NCBI GenBank assembly: GCA_026874595.1
Contig: CM049309.1
Span: 67,130,926-67,194,925, forward strand
Origin: Sipunculus nudus
Taxonomy: Eukaryota > Annelida > Sipuncula > Golfingiida > Sipunculidae
Direction of reading: 5' to 3'
Length of the DNA: 64,000 bases
Made by a program: the position numbers and the translations under genes. The notes under the pieces were generated by a model that was not told the origin of the DNA, did not search any database, and was given only the letters and a program-made list of their open reading frames with translations. Position 1 is the first letter of the stretch; the number at the start of each line of letters is the position of its first letter. Below are positions 39,507 through 51,200 of the stretch, piece after piece.

Positions 39507-39604
39507 CGGAACTGATAGTGTCGATCAACGCCAACAGATGTCAGTGAGGTAGAAAAGTTCTGTTGGTTACCATCTTGTAACTGTACCACCTGAGGTCCAC
39601 CTAC
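39507..39604 (-). CDS. Candidate internal coding exon, possibly a USF-like transcription factor
   Basis: On the minus strand, a T-rich tract ending tagtgtttcag gives a good acceptor before 39604, and CCG|GTAAGT at 39507/39506 gives a consensus donor. The 98 bases between are open in one frame only, in phase 0 at entry and with two bases left over at exit. The peptide includes GPQVVQLQDGNQQ, then FSTSLTSVGVDRHYQF. The VVQLQDG stretch and the closing HYQFR resemble the N-terminal activation region of USF proteins (TVQIQ..., KYVFRTE) before the bHLH-zipper. That match is weak and from memory. No bHLH exon was found to the left and no start exon to the right, so the gene assignment is tentative. 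The exon call itself is stronger. Confidence 0.5.
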
Positions 39605-40110
39605 CTGAAACACTAGCAAAAAAAAGTTTGGTTTTGGTTACCTTTTGATGAAACATCCATTTGGTTTCAAATTAGAAGCAGTCTTATGGTGGTCAGCTGA
39701 TGATCAGTTATAATTGATGGTCAGTCAATTTGTGGGAAATGATTGAGTTATTGATCTTGTAGTGCCATGATCTTTTGCACATAACTTATGCTTCTTGGTT
39801 AGGAAATGTATCCTTTCAATTAATGCATATGACCACGGAACAGAGTCTAGAAAAGTCTTTTTGTTTACAATGGAAAGGTCTGTGTTGGGGCAGATATTTC
39901 AAACTCCCAAACAGCTGATTAGTTCTTGTCATAATATACCAATTTTTACTGATGATACATTATGAAATTACTTCGGATTCCAAATATCGTCTTGTCATTA
40001 TGTTAAAGTGAGATGAAACCTAAATCTGCTGTTTGTTGATCATGTCATGGCATTAGACTTTTAGAGGGATCAAACCTGATCTTTTGTAAACAAAGACATG
40101 ATTATTTAGT
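39605..40110. other. AT-rich spacer, nothing recognised
   Basis: No open frame or repeat family is recognised between the minus-strand candidate exon and the repeat element that precedes the transporter gene. Confidence 0.35.
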
Positions 40111-40114
40111 TATT

Positions 40115-41400
40115 TTAGCACAGCTGACTGAAAGTCATCTGAGCTGTAGCAATCACTCTTTGTCTGTTGTCTGTCTGTCTGGCCTGTCTGTTAACAGGGC
40201 ACAAATCAAAACCACTGGATCTAGAAACGTGTAACTGAAGTCTATGGAGGTCCATAAAAAATCTCCTTAGAAACCTGAATGTAGGTATGGGTTATGGGAT
40301 GATGCATATTTAAATTGGGGTCATGATCGTTCCTATGAAAGAGACCTTGACCTTGAACATTGCCATATATGGTGAAAATCCCACAAAATCATAAATATCT
40401 CAATAAGGAATACATGGATTGGTCCAAAAATGAAATTGGACTGAAGACCTTGGATAGTTTTGTCTTCTGCAGAAGACAGGTGGTGCCACCTGTCCTTTTC
40501 TTGTTTTCACACTTTCTTTTACCCTATCATTGCCACTTGACAGTACTGTGAGCATTATAAGTCAAAAACAAATGGACAGATTGGGCGAAAATTATATATG
40601 TCCATTGATCTTGAATACCTCCATCTTGTATTCAAGACTGGTAGCGCCATCTGCAATCATTTTTGTGTGGCATCCATCTGTACATGTAAAAATTGCTTTT
40701 ATCTCAGGAGTGGTTCAAGGTATTTGTCCGAAATTTGTCATGTCCATCCATCTTGGAGAGTTTTCTCATAAAGCTGACAGGTGGAGTCACCTACCTTACT
40801 GTTTACATAGTATAAATAATGCCCTTTTCTCAGTAATGATTTGCTGGTTTGGCCTGAAATTGTGCATTTCATAGGTCTTGGATACCTCCATCTCATGTTC
40901 AATTGAACTGGTGGCGCCAACTCAATCGTTTACATGTGGCGTCCATCTGTACATTTGCATTAGATGAAAATTGCCCATGTCTGAGGAGTCGTTCAGTGTG
41001 TCGGTCTGAACTTTGTAATGTAAATCCATCTTGCAGAGTTTTCTGGTCAACCAGACAGGTGGCACCACTTACCACCATTTTCATACTGTAAATTAATGCC
41101 CTTTTTCAGGAATGATTTGCCATATTGGCCTGAAATTGTGTATATGTCCATAGATCTTGGATACCTCCATCTCACATTTATGACTCGTGGCGCCTGCTGC
41201 AGTTGTTTTTGTGTGGCTTCCTTCCCTACACTTGCTGTAGGTGAAAATTGTTCATCTGAGGAATCATTCAATGTGTTCGTCTGCAATTTGGCCTGTAAAT
41301 CCATCTTGGAGAGTTTTCTAATTAACCACACAGGTGGTGCCACCTACCTTTTTGTCAAGAGTGTTTCACCATATTGGCCCCTATATTTGGTTGACAATAT
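40115..41400 (+). mobile_element. Head-plus-core-array element with 276-bp units (upstream of transporter)
   Basis: It begins agcacagctgactgaaagtc, atctgagctgtag, an imperfect hairpin head, followed by a run of tctgtctgtctgg words. The core is a tandem array of about three units. The anchor tcttg[gc]agag occurs at 40751, 41029 and 41304, giving periods of 278 and 275. Each unit carries a caggtgg..gccacc palindromic word. The head matches 42706 (same strand) and 63898 (opposite strand). It ends about 200 bp before the transporter's leader exon and could influence its transcription, but this is not shown. Confidence 0.7.
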
Positions 41401-41485
41401 ATTTTTTCTTAAGTTGATAGATGGAAGAAACCATAGCTGCTTGCCAATTGTCAGTTTATGCTGCTGAAGATGGGGGCCTATTAAA

Positions 41486-41495
41486 GGGGGGGGGG
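41486..41495. repeat. Poly-G run
   Basis: Ten G bases about 100 bp before the leader exon acceptor. Confidence 0.8.
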
Positions 41496-41646
41496 ATTAC
41501 TATGTCTGGGGATACTATGGCACCTTCAGTGCTTAGAAATGTCTAGCTTTAAATGTGGCTTGGATATTTATGTTTCATTAATTCCCTGTTTTTTTCTTCA
41601 GATAATAAATCCCAAAGAAAAAGGAAGATCTCTGGAGATTACAAAT

Positions 41647-41694
41647 ATGAATCGGAACAGTACTATGGACATAATACATTTAGGCTCATACTAG
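41647..41694 (+). promoter_or_regulatory. uORF 1 in the transporter leader (15 codons)
   Basis: ATG 41647 to TAG 41692-41694, closed before the main start. Such frames usually lower translation of the main frame. The effect here is inferred only. Confidence 0.4.
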
Positions 41695-41697
41695 GAA

Positions 41698-41718
41698 ATG
41701 TTTAAAATGTGCATGTAG
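41698..41718 (+). promoter_or_regulatory. uORF 2 in the transporter leader (6 codons)
   Basis: ATG 41698 to TAG 41716-41718, with two further in-frame ATGs at 41707 and 41713. It ends 42 bases before the main ATG, in the same frame as it. The TAG, a TAA (41728) and a TGA (41734) close the frame upstream and so support the start at 41761. Confidence 0.4.
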
Positions 41719-41760
41719 AAAGAACAGTAAAAGTGATTTGAAATCAGAAGAGAAGACAAG

Positions 41761-41940
41761 ATGAAGTTCACAAGGACATCTATGACGATAGCACTGGCCT
41801 CTGTTGCCAACTTCATCAATGCTGCTGACCGTGTGATCATGCCGATTGCCATCATCCCCATGACTGATGAGTATAAATGGGATCTCCACGGCCAAGGCTG
41901 GGTCCTCAGTGCTTTTGCAGTAGGTTACATGAGCAGCATG
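41761..41940 (+). CDS. Transporter exon 1 (residues 1-60)
   Basis: Starts at ATG 41761, with three in-frame stops just upstream, and ends ATG|gtgagt in phase 0. It encodes a short N-terminus, helix 1 and the start of helix 2 (GWVLSAFAVGYMSSM). The helix 1 to 2 loop holds PMTDEYKWD, as in SLC17/PHT4 proteins. Confidence 0.9.
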
Positions 41941-42193
41941 GTGAGTGAAACATGATGGCCTGAACTTGTTACTGTCTATGATATTTTGTTTTCCATTTTG
42001 GCATGCATGATGTCGTCAGTCTTGTTGACACTTCTCTGCCAAAAGCAAGCACATGGAATTTAAGAAAATTCCAGGATTCTTACTTATAAATTATAATTTT
42101 CTGTGTTTTTATTGTTGTTCTTCATAATGTAAATTGTTGTTCTTCATAATGTAAATACATTGTAATATGAAACACCAAATACAACGGTTAAAA

Positions 42194-42233
<40 letters not shown>

Positions 42234-45200
42234 TTCCCTGAAAATGGCCTTGTCTCAAGAAGTTCATTTCCTAAAAAAATATATATATTTGCTGCACTTC
42301 AGGTAGCTCTTGGATAAAACAGTTGGTTTAAAACCATTTCACTCATTTCAGCATTGGTGCTAATTTTATTTAAGCAAAATACTTCATATTAATCTATGGA
42401 GAAATACCATCAGAACCATTACTTATTTGAGTGAAAAGTTTGCAAAATTACCACAGCTGATAAACCTTGAACTGTTATAGAATTACAAGCTTAATCATAG
42501 TATTTTCTGCTTTTAATGTTATATAATTTTAACATATTATTTATAATTTGTGTTGATTATTTATATGGCAACAAATAAATATTAATACAGGTTTCATGCT
42601 CTGCACTCCATACTCAACACTCCGTATTTGATAAAAAAAAGTGCTAAATCATAATTATATTGGCCAACATCTATGAATCATTGTTGGTTTCATTTAGTAA
42701 TTTTTAGCTCAGCTGACTATAAGTCATCTGAGCTGTAGTCGTGGTCCATTGTCCGTCCTCCGTCCGTCTGTCTGTCCGTCCGTCTGGATGTCCGTCCGTA
42801 AGACTGGCACGTTTCGACACCCTTGGACCTACGAATCTGAAATTTGGCATACAGTTAGATGTCCCCATAATCTCCTACCATGCCGAAAATTGGATCAATA
42901 GGACTTAGTTCCTTTGAGATATTAAGGAAAAACCTCAATTTTTTTATTAGAAATCTAGTTTTACACTTCAGGACTGCCTAATATCAAAACCACTCATCTG
43001 GTTTTCTTCATATTTACCATAAATATTCCTCTATATAGTTCCTATGTACATGCCAGAAATTAAGTCAGTATTATTTAATTTAAAAAAGTTATGGGCCAAA
43101 ACATAATGGACTTTGTAAAAAAATCAGGAAGATATTTGGTCACTTAAGACCAAAAGTGTTAAAGGTAGGGACTTTTTTCAGTAATACAACTTTAATTAAT
43201 CAAAATTTAATTGTATACCAAAAATTAGATCAAAATCTGTTAAATTTTTTTAAATATTGGCAAAAATATAAATTTGGTACCTTAAATTTTGCCCAACTTT
43301 GGCCACGGCACGTTTTTTTCCTGTAAGTACTGTGGATTTAACTTTCACAGCATGTACACATAAGGATTTAATCTGTTTAAATCTGAAATTTGAAAATAAA
43401 AGCTGCAAAATTAGGCTATTTATTGAATTTTTTTGGAGGCTCTTGTTGTATTCCCTTACATTGTCAAGCAGTCCACTTTGATGACTGTAGGTCATTCAGT
43501 GCACATCTCTATGCTCCCCAGGCTGTTGGCATAATTTTATATGTACCCAAAATCTCCTACCATACCGAAAATTGGGTCATTAGGACTTCGTTCCTTCGAG
43601 ATATTAAGGAAAAACCTCTGTTTTCCATAAAAAAAAGCCATTGTTACACTTCAAGGCTGCCTAATATCAAAACCACTGATCTGTTTTTGATCATATTTAG
43701 TATTCACATTTTTTCAAACATTTTCTATGAATATACCAAAAATTATGTCAGTATTGGGTATTATTTTGAAGTTATGGGCCAAAATATAATGCAATTTTTA
43801 AAAAATCAGGAATTATATTTACTCACCTAACATGAGAATTGCTGAACCCTAGAGACTTTTTTTCAGGAATATAACTTTATTAAATCAAGATTTAATTGTT
43901 TACACAAAATTGGATCTGAATTTTGCAAATTTTTCAAGTAATTAGCATAAATAAAAAATCAATACCTTAAATTTTGTCCAACTTTGACACTGTTGATTTA
44001 ATTTTCACAGCATATATACATAAGGATTTAATCTTTTAAATCTGAAATTTCAAAGAAATTGATTGGAAAGAATAGCTTTTATTCAAGATTTTCATACACC
44101 ATGTAAAGTGTTGTTTACATCTAGCCCACCTTGTAGTACCGCCTTCACTTGCATTATGTAACCCACCCCAGGCAGCTTGCCTTGGCTCAGCTTGGCCACT
44201 ACCAGCAGGCTTCCCCTCTGCCCTGCACTCCCCCCCCCCCCAGATGGTGCATAAACTAGATGAATGTTATTATTTTCTGTATTTGATTCATTCTTATTCT
44301 TGGCTATGCTACATTTTAGACTTTGTATTGTACCACCAGGGTTACAATGATTAAAGTGTACATTTAATTGTGTCCACAAAGTGGTGTATTGCTATGAAAC
44401 TTTGAAAGTGTGGATGTTCATCAGATAAGTAATTCCTAACTTCAGAAGAGTAAAAACTTCACCAGGTGTGAAATTGACTATTAATTCCAGTAATAAATTA
44501 AAACTGGGATAGTAATTAGCACAATGATATTGTTCGTCCCTCATTCAACCAACAGTGTGTATACTTTATTTGAAAAGATGTTTTATTTTATCAAATTTAC
44601 TGAATCTATTATTTTATTTTGGTGAATAAAATTAAGTATGTACTGAAAACTCCAATTTGCAAAACTTTTTAATAGTGATTCAAGGAATATTCTTGTAGAT
44701 GCCATGTTGTGGCATTATTTTCTTTTAAATTCAGTTTAAACATTTATGCTTTAAAAATAATAAAATATATGTGTATGCATAATATGACCCAATATGAGCT
44801 ACACTCTGGATATATGATGATTGCAACTTTTGCAACAATTTTAATATTTTAACTTATAGTTTCAGTTTTTTACTCTGTATATATAATGATTGCAACTTTT
44901 GCAACAATTCTAATATTTTGACTTATATTTTCATTTTTTATGCCCCGGGGCATATAGTTTTACCCATGTCCGTCATTCCATCCTTCTGTCCTTCTGTCCT
45001 TTGGTCATTCCGAAATCAAACAGTTGTACAGACTTTTTTTTGCAATGCCTCCAGATATTGGCCTGATTTTTTGGTGTGTGGGCAGATATAGACCAGTTAC
45101 AGATCGAGTTCGTGTTTAGTCCCGGTTGACCTACTTTTGACCGTTTTACAGCTCCTAAACTTAGAAAATTTCATTAAAAAATAGAAATTTCATGACAAAT

Positions 45201-48200
45201 ACACATGTACAGACTTTTTTTCGCAATGCCTGCAGATATTGGCCTGATTTTTGGTGTGTAGGCAGATGATGACCAGTTACAGATCGAGTTCGCGTTTTGT
45301 CCCAGTTGACCTAATTTTGACTGTTTAACGGCTCCTAAACTTAGAAAATTTCATGAAAAATAGAAATTTTCATGACAAATACACATGTACGAACTTTTTT
45401 TCGCAGTGTCTGCAGATATTGGCCTGATTTTTTGTGTGTGGGCAGATAATGACCAGTTACAGATCGAGTTCGCGTTTCGTCCCAGTTGACCTACTTTTGA
45501 CTGTTTTACGGCTCCTGAACATATAAAATTTCATGAAAGACAGAAATTTTTATGGAAAATGCACGTATGGACTTTTTTTCACAATGCCTGCATATACTGG
45601 CATGATTTTTGGTGTGTTGCTTGATAATGACCCGTTACAGATCGAGTTTGCATTTTGCCCTTGTTGACCTACTTTTGACCATATGACACCTCCTGAACTT
45701 AAAAAATTTTTCAAAATTTTACAAATGTTTCTAATTTGCCCCAGGTGGGGGCATTCATGTCGTTCCAACACATCTAGTCTTTATTAAAAATTTATAAAAC
45801 CTGTAAATAAAAAAAATGATTCAGATAAAAACTTCTTAATGGAAAAAGTGGATATGCTTAAAAAAAATTGGCTAATATATAAACTTAAATGCATTGTTCC
45901 CTTGAAAGTGAAATAAAGGTATTAGTCCATTTCCACTTGCCTGTCCATCTGTAAATTTTCATATGCATCACAGTGTCTCAAAACTTTTACTGTTTTTCTT
46001 CATGACTGTCTTGTCAGGGTATTAGTTTGCAATCATATATTTAGAACTTTACTATAACCAAGTAGGAGGGCCCCTTTCCTCTTAGCTTTTCATATTCTTA
46101 TATAAATGAAAAACATTACAATAGATTATTTCTAAATCCACCTTCCTGCTGCCCTCACTTTTCCCTTCTCCGAACCCCATCCCAAAGTCGGCCTTAGTAA
46201 GCAAGAACAAGATGAATCAGATATATTCATACTTTAATATTTTGTATAACTATTCGTCCATAGGTACCTATGTACATGCCAGAAATTATGTCAATATTGT
46301 GTAATATGTAGACATAGTGGGCATCACAATAATGTACCTTATCAAGACTAAAGAGATATTGTGTCATACAGTCACAAATTCATAAATCACTTCATCAGCA
46401 TAGTTAATCATAACATCATATCTGTCAAATTGAAAGCTTGCAGACTACCATATACTTTAGATCCTTCAACAAATAGCCTTATCATCATTCTACTACTGCT
46501 TATTACTGCTGTCATTGCATTCATATTTGCTCAAATATATCACAATTTTCAACCCCTCCTTAATAAATAAAAAATAAACCACTATATTTTACTCTATTAA
46601 TCCATCAGTCAGGTAATTTCATTCATCATTTACTCACATATTACATTACATTCCTTTATAATAGCCCAACATGTCCATGATATTCATAAGCTTTATTGAC
46701 TCGATATAGTATCACATTGGAGAAACATTTATAGTCCAATGACGATCAGCTGAGCGCCGTGACCCATGGGTCCCTTGTTTTATCACAGGTTATAGGTGGA
46801 AGTGCAGCTAAAAGGTACGGAGGCAAGAACATCCTGACACTGGCAGTATTCATGTGGTCATTATCAACTTTCATCACACCATTCTTTGCCAAATCCATAT
46901 ATGCCCTGATTTGTCTTAGAGTCATCCTAGGCATAGGAGAGGGTTTAGGTAAGTGTAAACAAAGAATTAGGGAGACCACATGGTTAATTTCATAGGCAGC
47001 ATTCGAAAATACAGTGGAACCCCAGAATAACGACCACCTTGGGGACTGACCAAAGTGATCATAATTTGAGTTGGGTCATATTTTGTTAAAGTCTAAGTTC
47101 ACTGGATTATATTTTTTGGACCAAAAAATTTGTTGTAATTTTGGGTGGTCACAATTCAGGGGTTGTTGCAAATATGGTTTTCCACTATACACATTTTCAA
47201 AAGATTCATTATTAGTCATGAAATTGGTCATAACCATCATTAGTCACACTGACTATTATCTGAATGAGGTTTATCATTGTTAGCCATAAACATCCTATAA
47301 TAAATGGTCAGTAATCTTACCTCTTCATATTTTTGAATTATGAGTTTGCCATTAGTTGCACTTACTGCAGTGTAAACTTTTGTTTAACAGCAGTATCAGG
47401 AGCAGTGTACTTTGCTTATCGTCTTTTGGTTGGCTTGGCATCAATTTAAAAGGGTAAATGTCACTTGAAATGGCCATGGACAGCTTTGACATCCTATACA
47501 TTTTATAACCCCATAGATCTCTTAATATATCATAAATGTATCATTTGTTTATTATTAAAGTAATAAAAAAATATATAAATGTTTCAGTTGACAACTTTAC
47601 CTGGGACTGGGAAATGTTAAAAAGCCATACAGTTATATCAGCACTGGAGTGAACGCCTGTGACCAGGTTAAAATTACACTTTGCATATAGAAAGCACTGA
47701 TAAATATACTTGAACTGATACACTGGTAGTTATGTGTCCACATAAGCAGCTAATTTGTTTCCCAGTCCTGTGACTCATTAGAGTTGCCCTTTATTGATAT
47801 GCTTTTGTCTGGTTGGCATCTTCTGTTTGACATTTTTAAACTCGAGGATATTTTACTTGTAATCTTTTATATATCATTTCAGGTTTGCCAACAATATTCC
47901 ACATCTTTGCACACACAGTTCCTGTTGAGGAGCGGTCCAGAGCTTTTGGTTACCTCGTGGCTCTGGGATCAATTGGCCAAACCGTATCAGCTATGGTGAG
48001 TGATCTTGATGCAAGTATTACTAATTATTAACCAGCTAGGCCTGTTATAACACAGATACAGAGCCCTGGCATATATGTGATTCAACACATCATCAAAGGT
48101 TCATATCAACTGCTCTGGGTGATACAGCTTAAACTCATTTGATACCATGGCTCATATCAGCCCAGAAAACTCAGTGACACATCAAGCATCACAGTGCATG

Positions 48201-51200
48201 TGACATCACCATGCTCTGTGACGCGCCACCCTGGAACGAAACAAGAATAAAGCAGGACCCCGAATGAGTGAATGTGCCATATGGGCACATTTTTTAAGTG
48301 TTCAGCTTGATTACTTTGTGAAAATAGAGTGACTGTATATGGTTGGATATGTGAATAACATGCAAGGCCATTTAATAAAAAATATTATGAACCAGCTTGT
48401 TGTCCCCGGCTTCCTTTGAAGGAACAGAGGTCATCGATTTGGGTTTGTCTGTCTGTCCCTCCTCCATGTTTTATTTTCCATGCGATAACTTTCCTAAATT
48501 TTATCCAATTTTATTCAGATTTGGGTCAGGGATTGCTCTCATGCTTACCTTGGTTGGGATTGGTTTTGGAGTTTTTGTCTCACAAGATAATGATGCAATA
48601 TGATATTTCATTTTTGATACAATGAATCAGCATATTTAGTTTCACTAATCACCAACAGGTGTCAAAGGCAGAGGACATAAAATACTTGAATTTTTTGCAG
48701 TAACTGCCAGGTGCTACCATCTTTTGAGCGTGGTTAAAACTATTGTACATAGTCACCACACACTTTGAAATCATCCCAGACTTGTAGGCAGTGGTGGGGG
48801 ACATTAATTCTTTGAATATGCTTGCTGGATATTGCCTTCAGGCAGCCAATTTGTCCGGCCCCCCTATGTGCCTTCGACCAGTATGCTAACATCAGTACAA
48901 CACAGAGCAAGCCAGTTAATAACAATTAGTAGCTGCTAAGTAGCATCTTAATTACCCCCTTTAAGGAGCATCATGTTTTCACCTATGTTTGTTCTTAAGG
49001 TTTGCAAAATGTCTGCATATACTCCCTATAATATAAAGTCCATGCCAGCAGTAGATGCCTGTAAATGCCACTTTTTGCTGGGAAATAAGCATGTGATCAG
49101 ATCATGCTGACTGACTTTGTTCAGGTTCAGTTATTGCCGTAGATGTTCCTATTCTGAGGGCGAGGCTGGGCCAGTATTTTATAAGTGATGACCACTTCAC
49201 TGGACAGTACAGGTTTCAGCAAACTTAACTTCATAGACCTGTTTGGCTAATTTATGACTAAATCAAGTTCTCTGCCAAGCATCTATCTTCTGCTATTAAG
49301 TGATTTGACAATTATCAGACCTGGTTCAGTCATAATTATTAACTTGGTAACTTTGGGTACAGTAATATAAACATGTAGACATATTGGCACCAGAGCAATT
49401 TATTCTTTATCAATTAAAAATTTCTGTTAAATAGTGATACTTTAATGATGCTGAGTACTGCTCGCCTGTCATCTGGTCTTGAACTGAGAAGGTTTATTCC
49501 TTGAAGTATGATGTTGTAAATAAATCCTATTTTATCTGTATTAAGAAGTTTTCATCATATCATGAATCTTTGTGGTTTGTAGTGTGTTTTTAATTATTAT
49601 TGTAAATTATATCAGTTATAAAGGAAAACAAAAAAGCATTTTTATCATATTTGTCATTTAACTGCCACTTATTTGCCAGAGGGGGATTGTCCATTCTGAC
49701 GTGTACCAGGAATTGCCATAGACATTTACCGGTCAACCCTCTACCTTCAGAATTATTAAAGATATACAGTAAATTAAGTAAGATGAGTAAGTAAATTTAG
49801 AAAGATATTAGAGAAACTCCTATATTTTGGAGTTAATACAGTCTAGAAACTGAGGTCAAGGCTTAAGTTTCCTTGTGGTTGCCTTTCTTCAGATATTATA
49901 TCATCTTATCTTATGTAAAATTATATATAACACAACTGAATTAGCTTACCAACTTCTCTCTTTAAATTTTGTTTCACATATAGCCCATGACATGACTTAA
50001 TTGCTCAGTCAGATAGTTTGTCAAATAGACGCATGGTGCTCACCAAATTATCTGACACAGTTTCAGTTCCCAGCACAGATATCTGTTATCACATATTTTT
50101 TCAATGTTTACACATACATCTGTTTTTTTACATATTTATTAATGCTTACAGATATGTCCCCATTTGGACTGGCCATGGATGTTTTACCTGTTTGGTTCAC
50201 TCGGCTTCCTGTGGGTGGCGCTGTGGATGGTCATGTACACGGAGGTCAGAGGACCAGTAGAGGAGGAGTTCATCCAACCACCAAAGGTCAGGGTCATAAA
50301 ATACCACGGAATATTATACTCACTTAGTTCTACCCTGCTATGATCATTATACTGAGTTTCATCTTGAAATGTTTACGCTTAGAAAATCCTTGATATAAAT
50401 CAATCAATCTTTGTCTCAGTACCAATAAAAAAAAGTACTGTTGTATTCTGCACCTGTGTCATCATTCCTCATCATTTAGAAAGTAACTTGCTGGCCATGG
50501 AGTTTGTTGTATAATGTTCAGCACATTAAGAATCAGACCAAGAAGAGTATAACTCTGATGGTCATGGATTGTAGGTATAGAAATTTTATGCCCACAATGC
50601 TCTGGGAGTTCTAAATACACCAAAGGTGTAGGTATAAATATAGTAAAAGGGCATTTTGGTTTGTTCAAATACATATGAAATGATTCAAGGCAAATTACAT
50701 ACACATGGGTGATTTTGTTGGATGGACTTCACAGAGAAAGTTGTATTTTTCCATCATTTTAAAGCATCAGTTCCTAGAATTGTAAACAGAAGATGTCCCA
50801 GCCATCCTCACAGTTCCACACTGAAAGAGGTTTGTTTTCAGTAGAAATGACTTATGGTCATTGGTGCAATGTTTAATCATATAGTAACTCCCCACTAACA
50901 TCTGATGTCATGTGTAACCTCCAAGGATGAATCCTAAGGCTTGTGAGAGCACATTTCATCAATGGCAATTAAATAACAACCGCCCTTGCAGTTACACAAA
51001 CATGCCAGAGACTTTTTAAAGACTTTTCCTTATTTGTCAAAGTCTGTTCATTGTTTGTGTACTATATGTCTAACTTTGCAGGTTAACAACAGTAATGTTG
51101 GAGAACAGAGTTTGTGAGTCACTGTATATGACTATCTTTGTAGGTTAACAACAGTAATGTAAGATGGACAGAGTTTGTGAGTCACTGGCCACTGTGGTCC

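Larger units (their letters stand above)
41602..41760 (+). other. 5' leader exon segment of the SLC17-like gene
   Basis: A strong pyrimidine tract with cttcag at 41601 suggests a 3' splice site, so at least one further non-coding exon lies upstream and was not located. The segment carries two upstream open frames before the main ATG at 41761. Confidence 0.5.
41941..46788 (+). other. Transporter intron 1 (4.8 kb), repeat-filled
   Basis: GT-AG intron. It holds a CT microsatellite (42197-42230), the ~680-bp-unit element (42706-44080) and the ~180-bp-unit element (44940-45777), and ends with a 34-base repeat word (46746-46779) just before the exon 2 acceptor. Confidence 0.85.
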
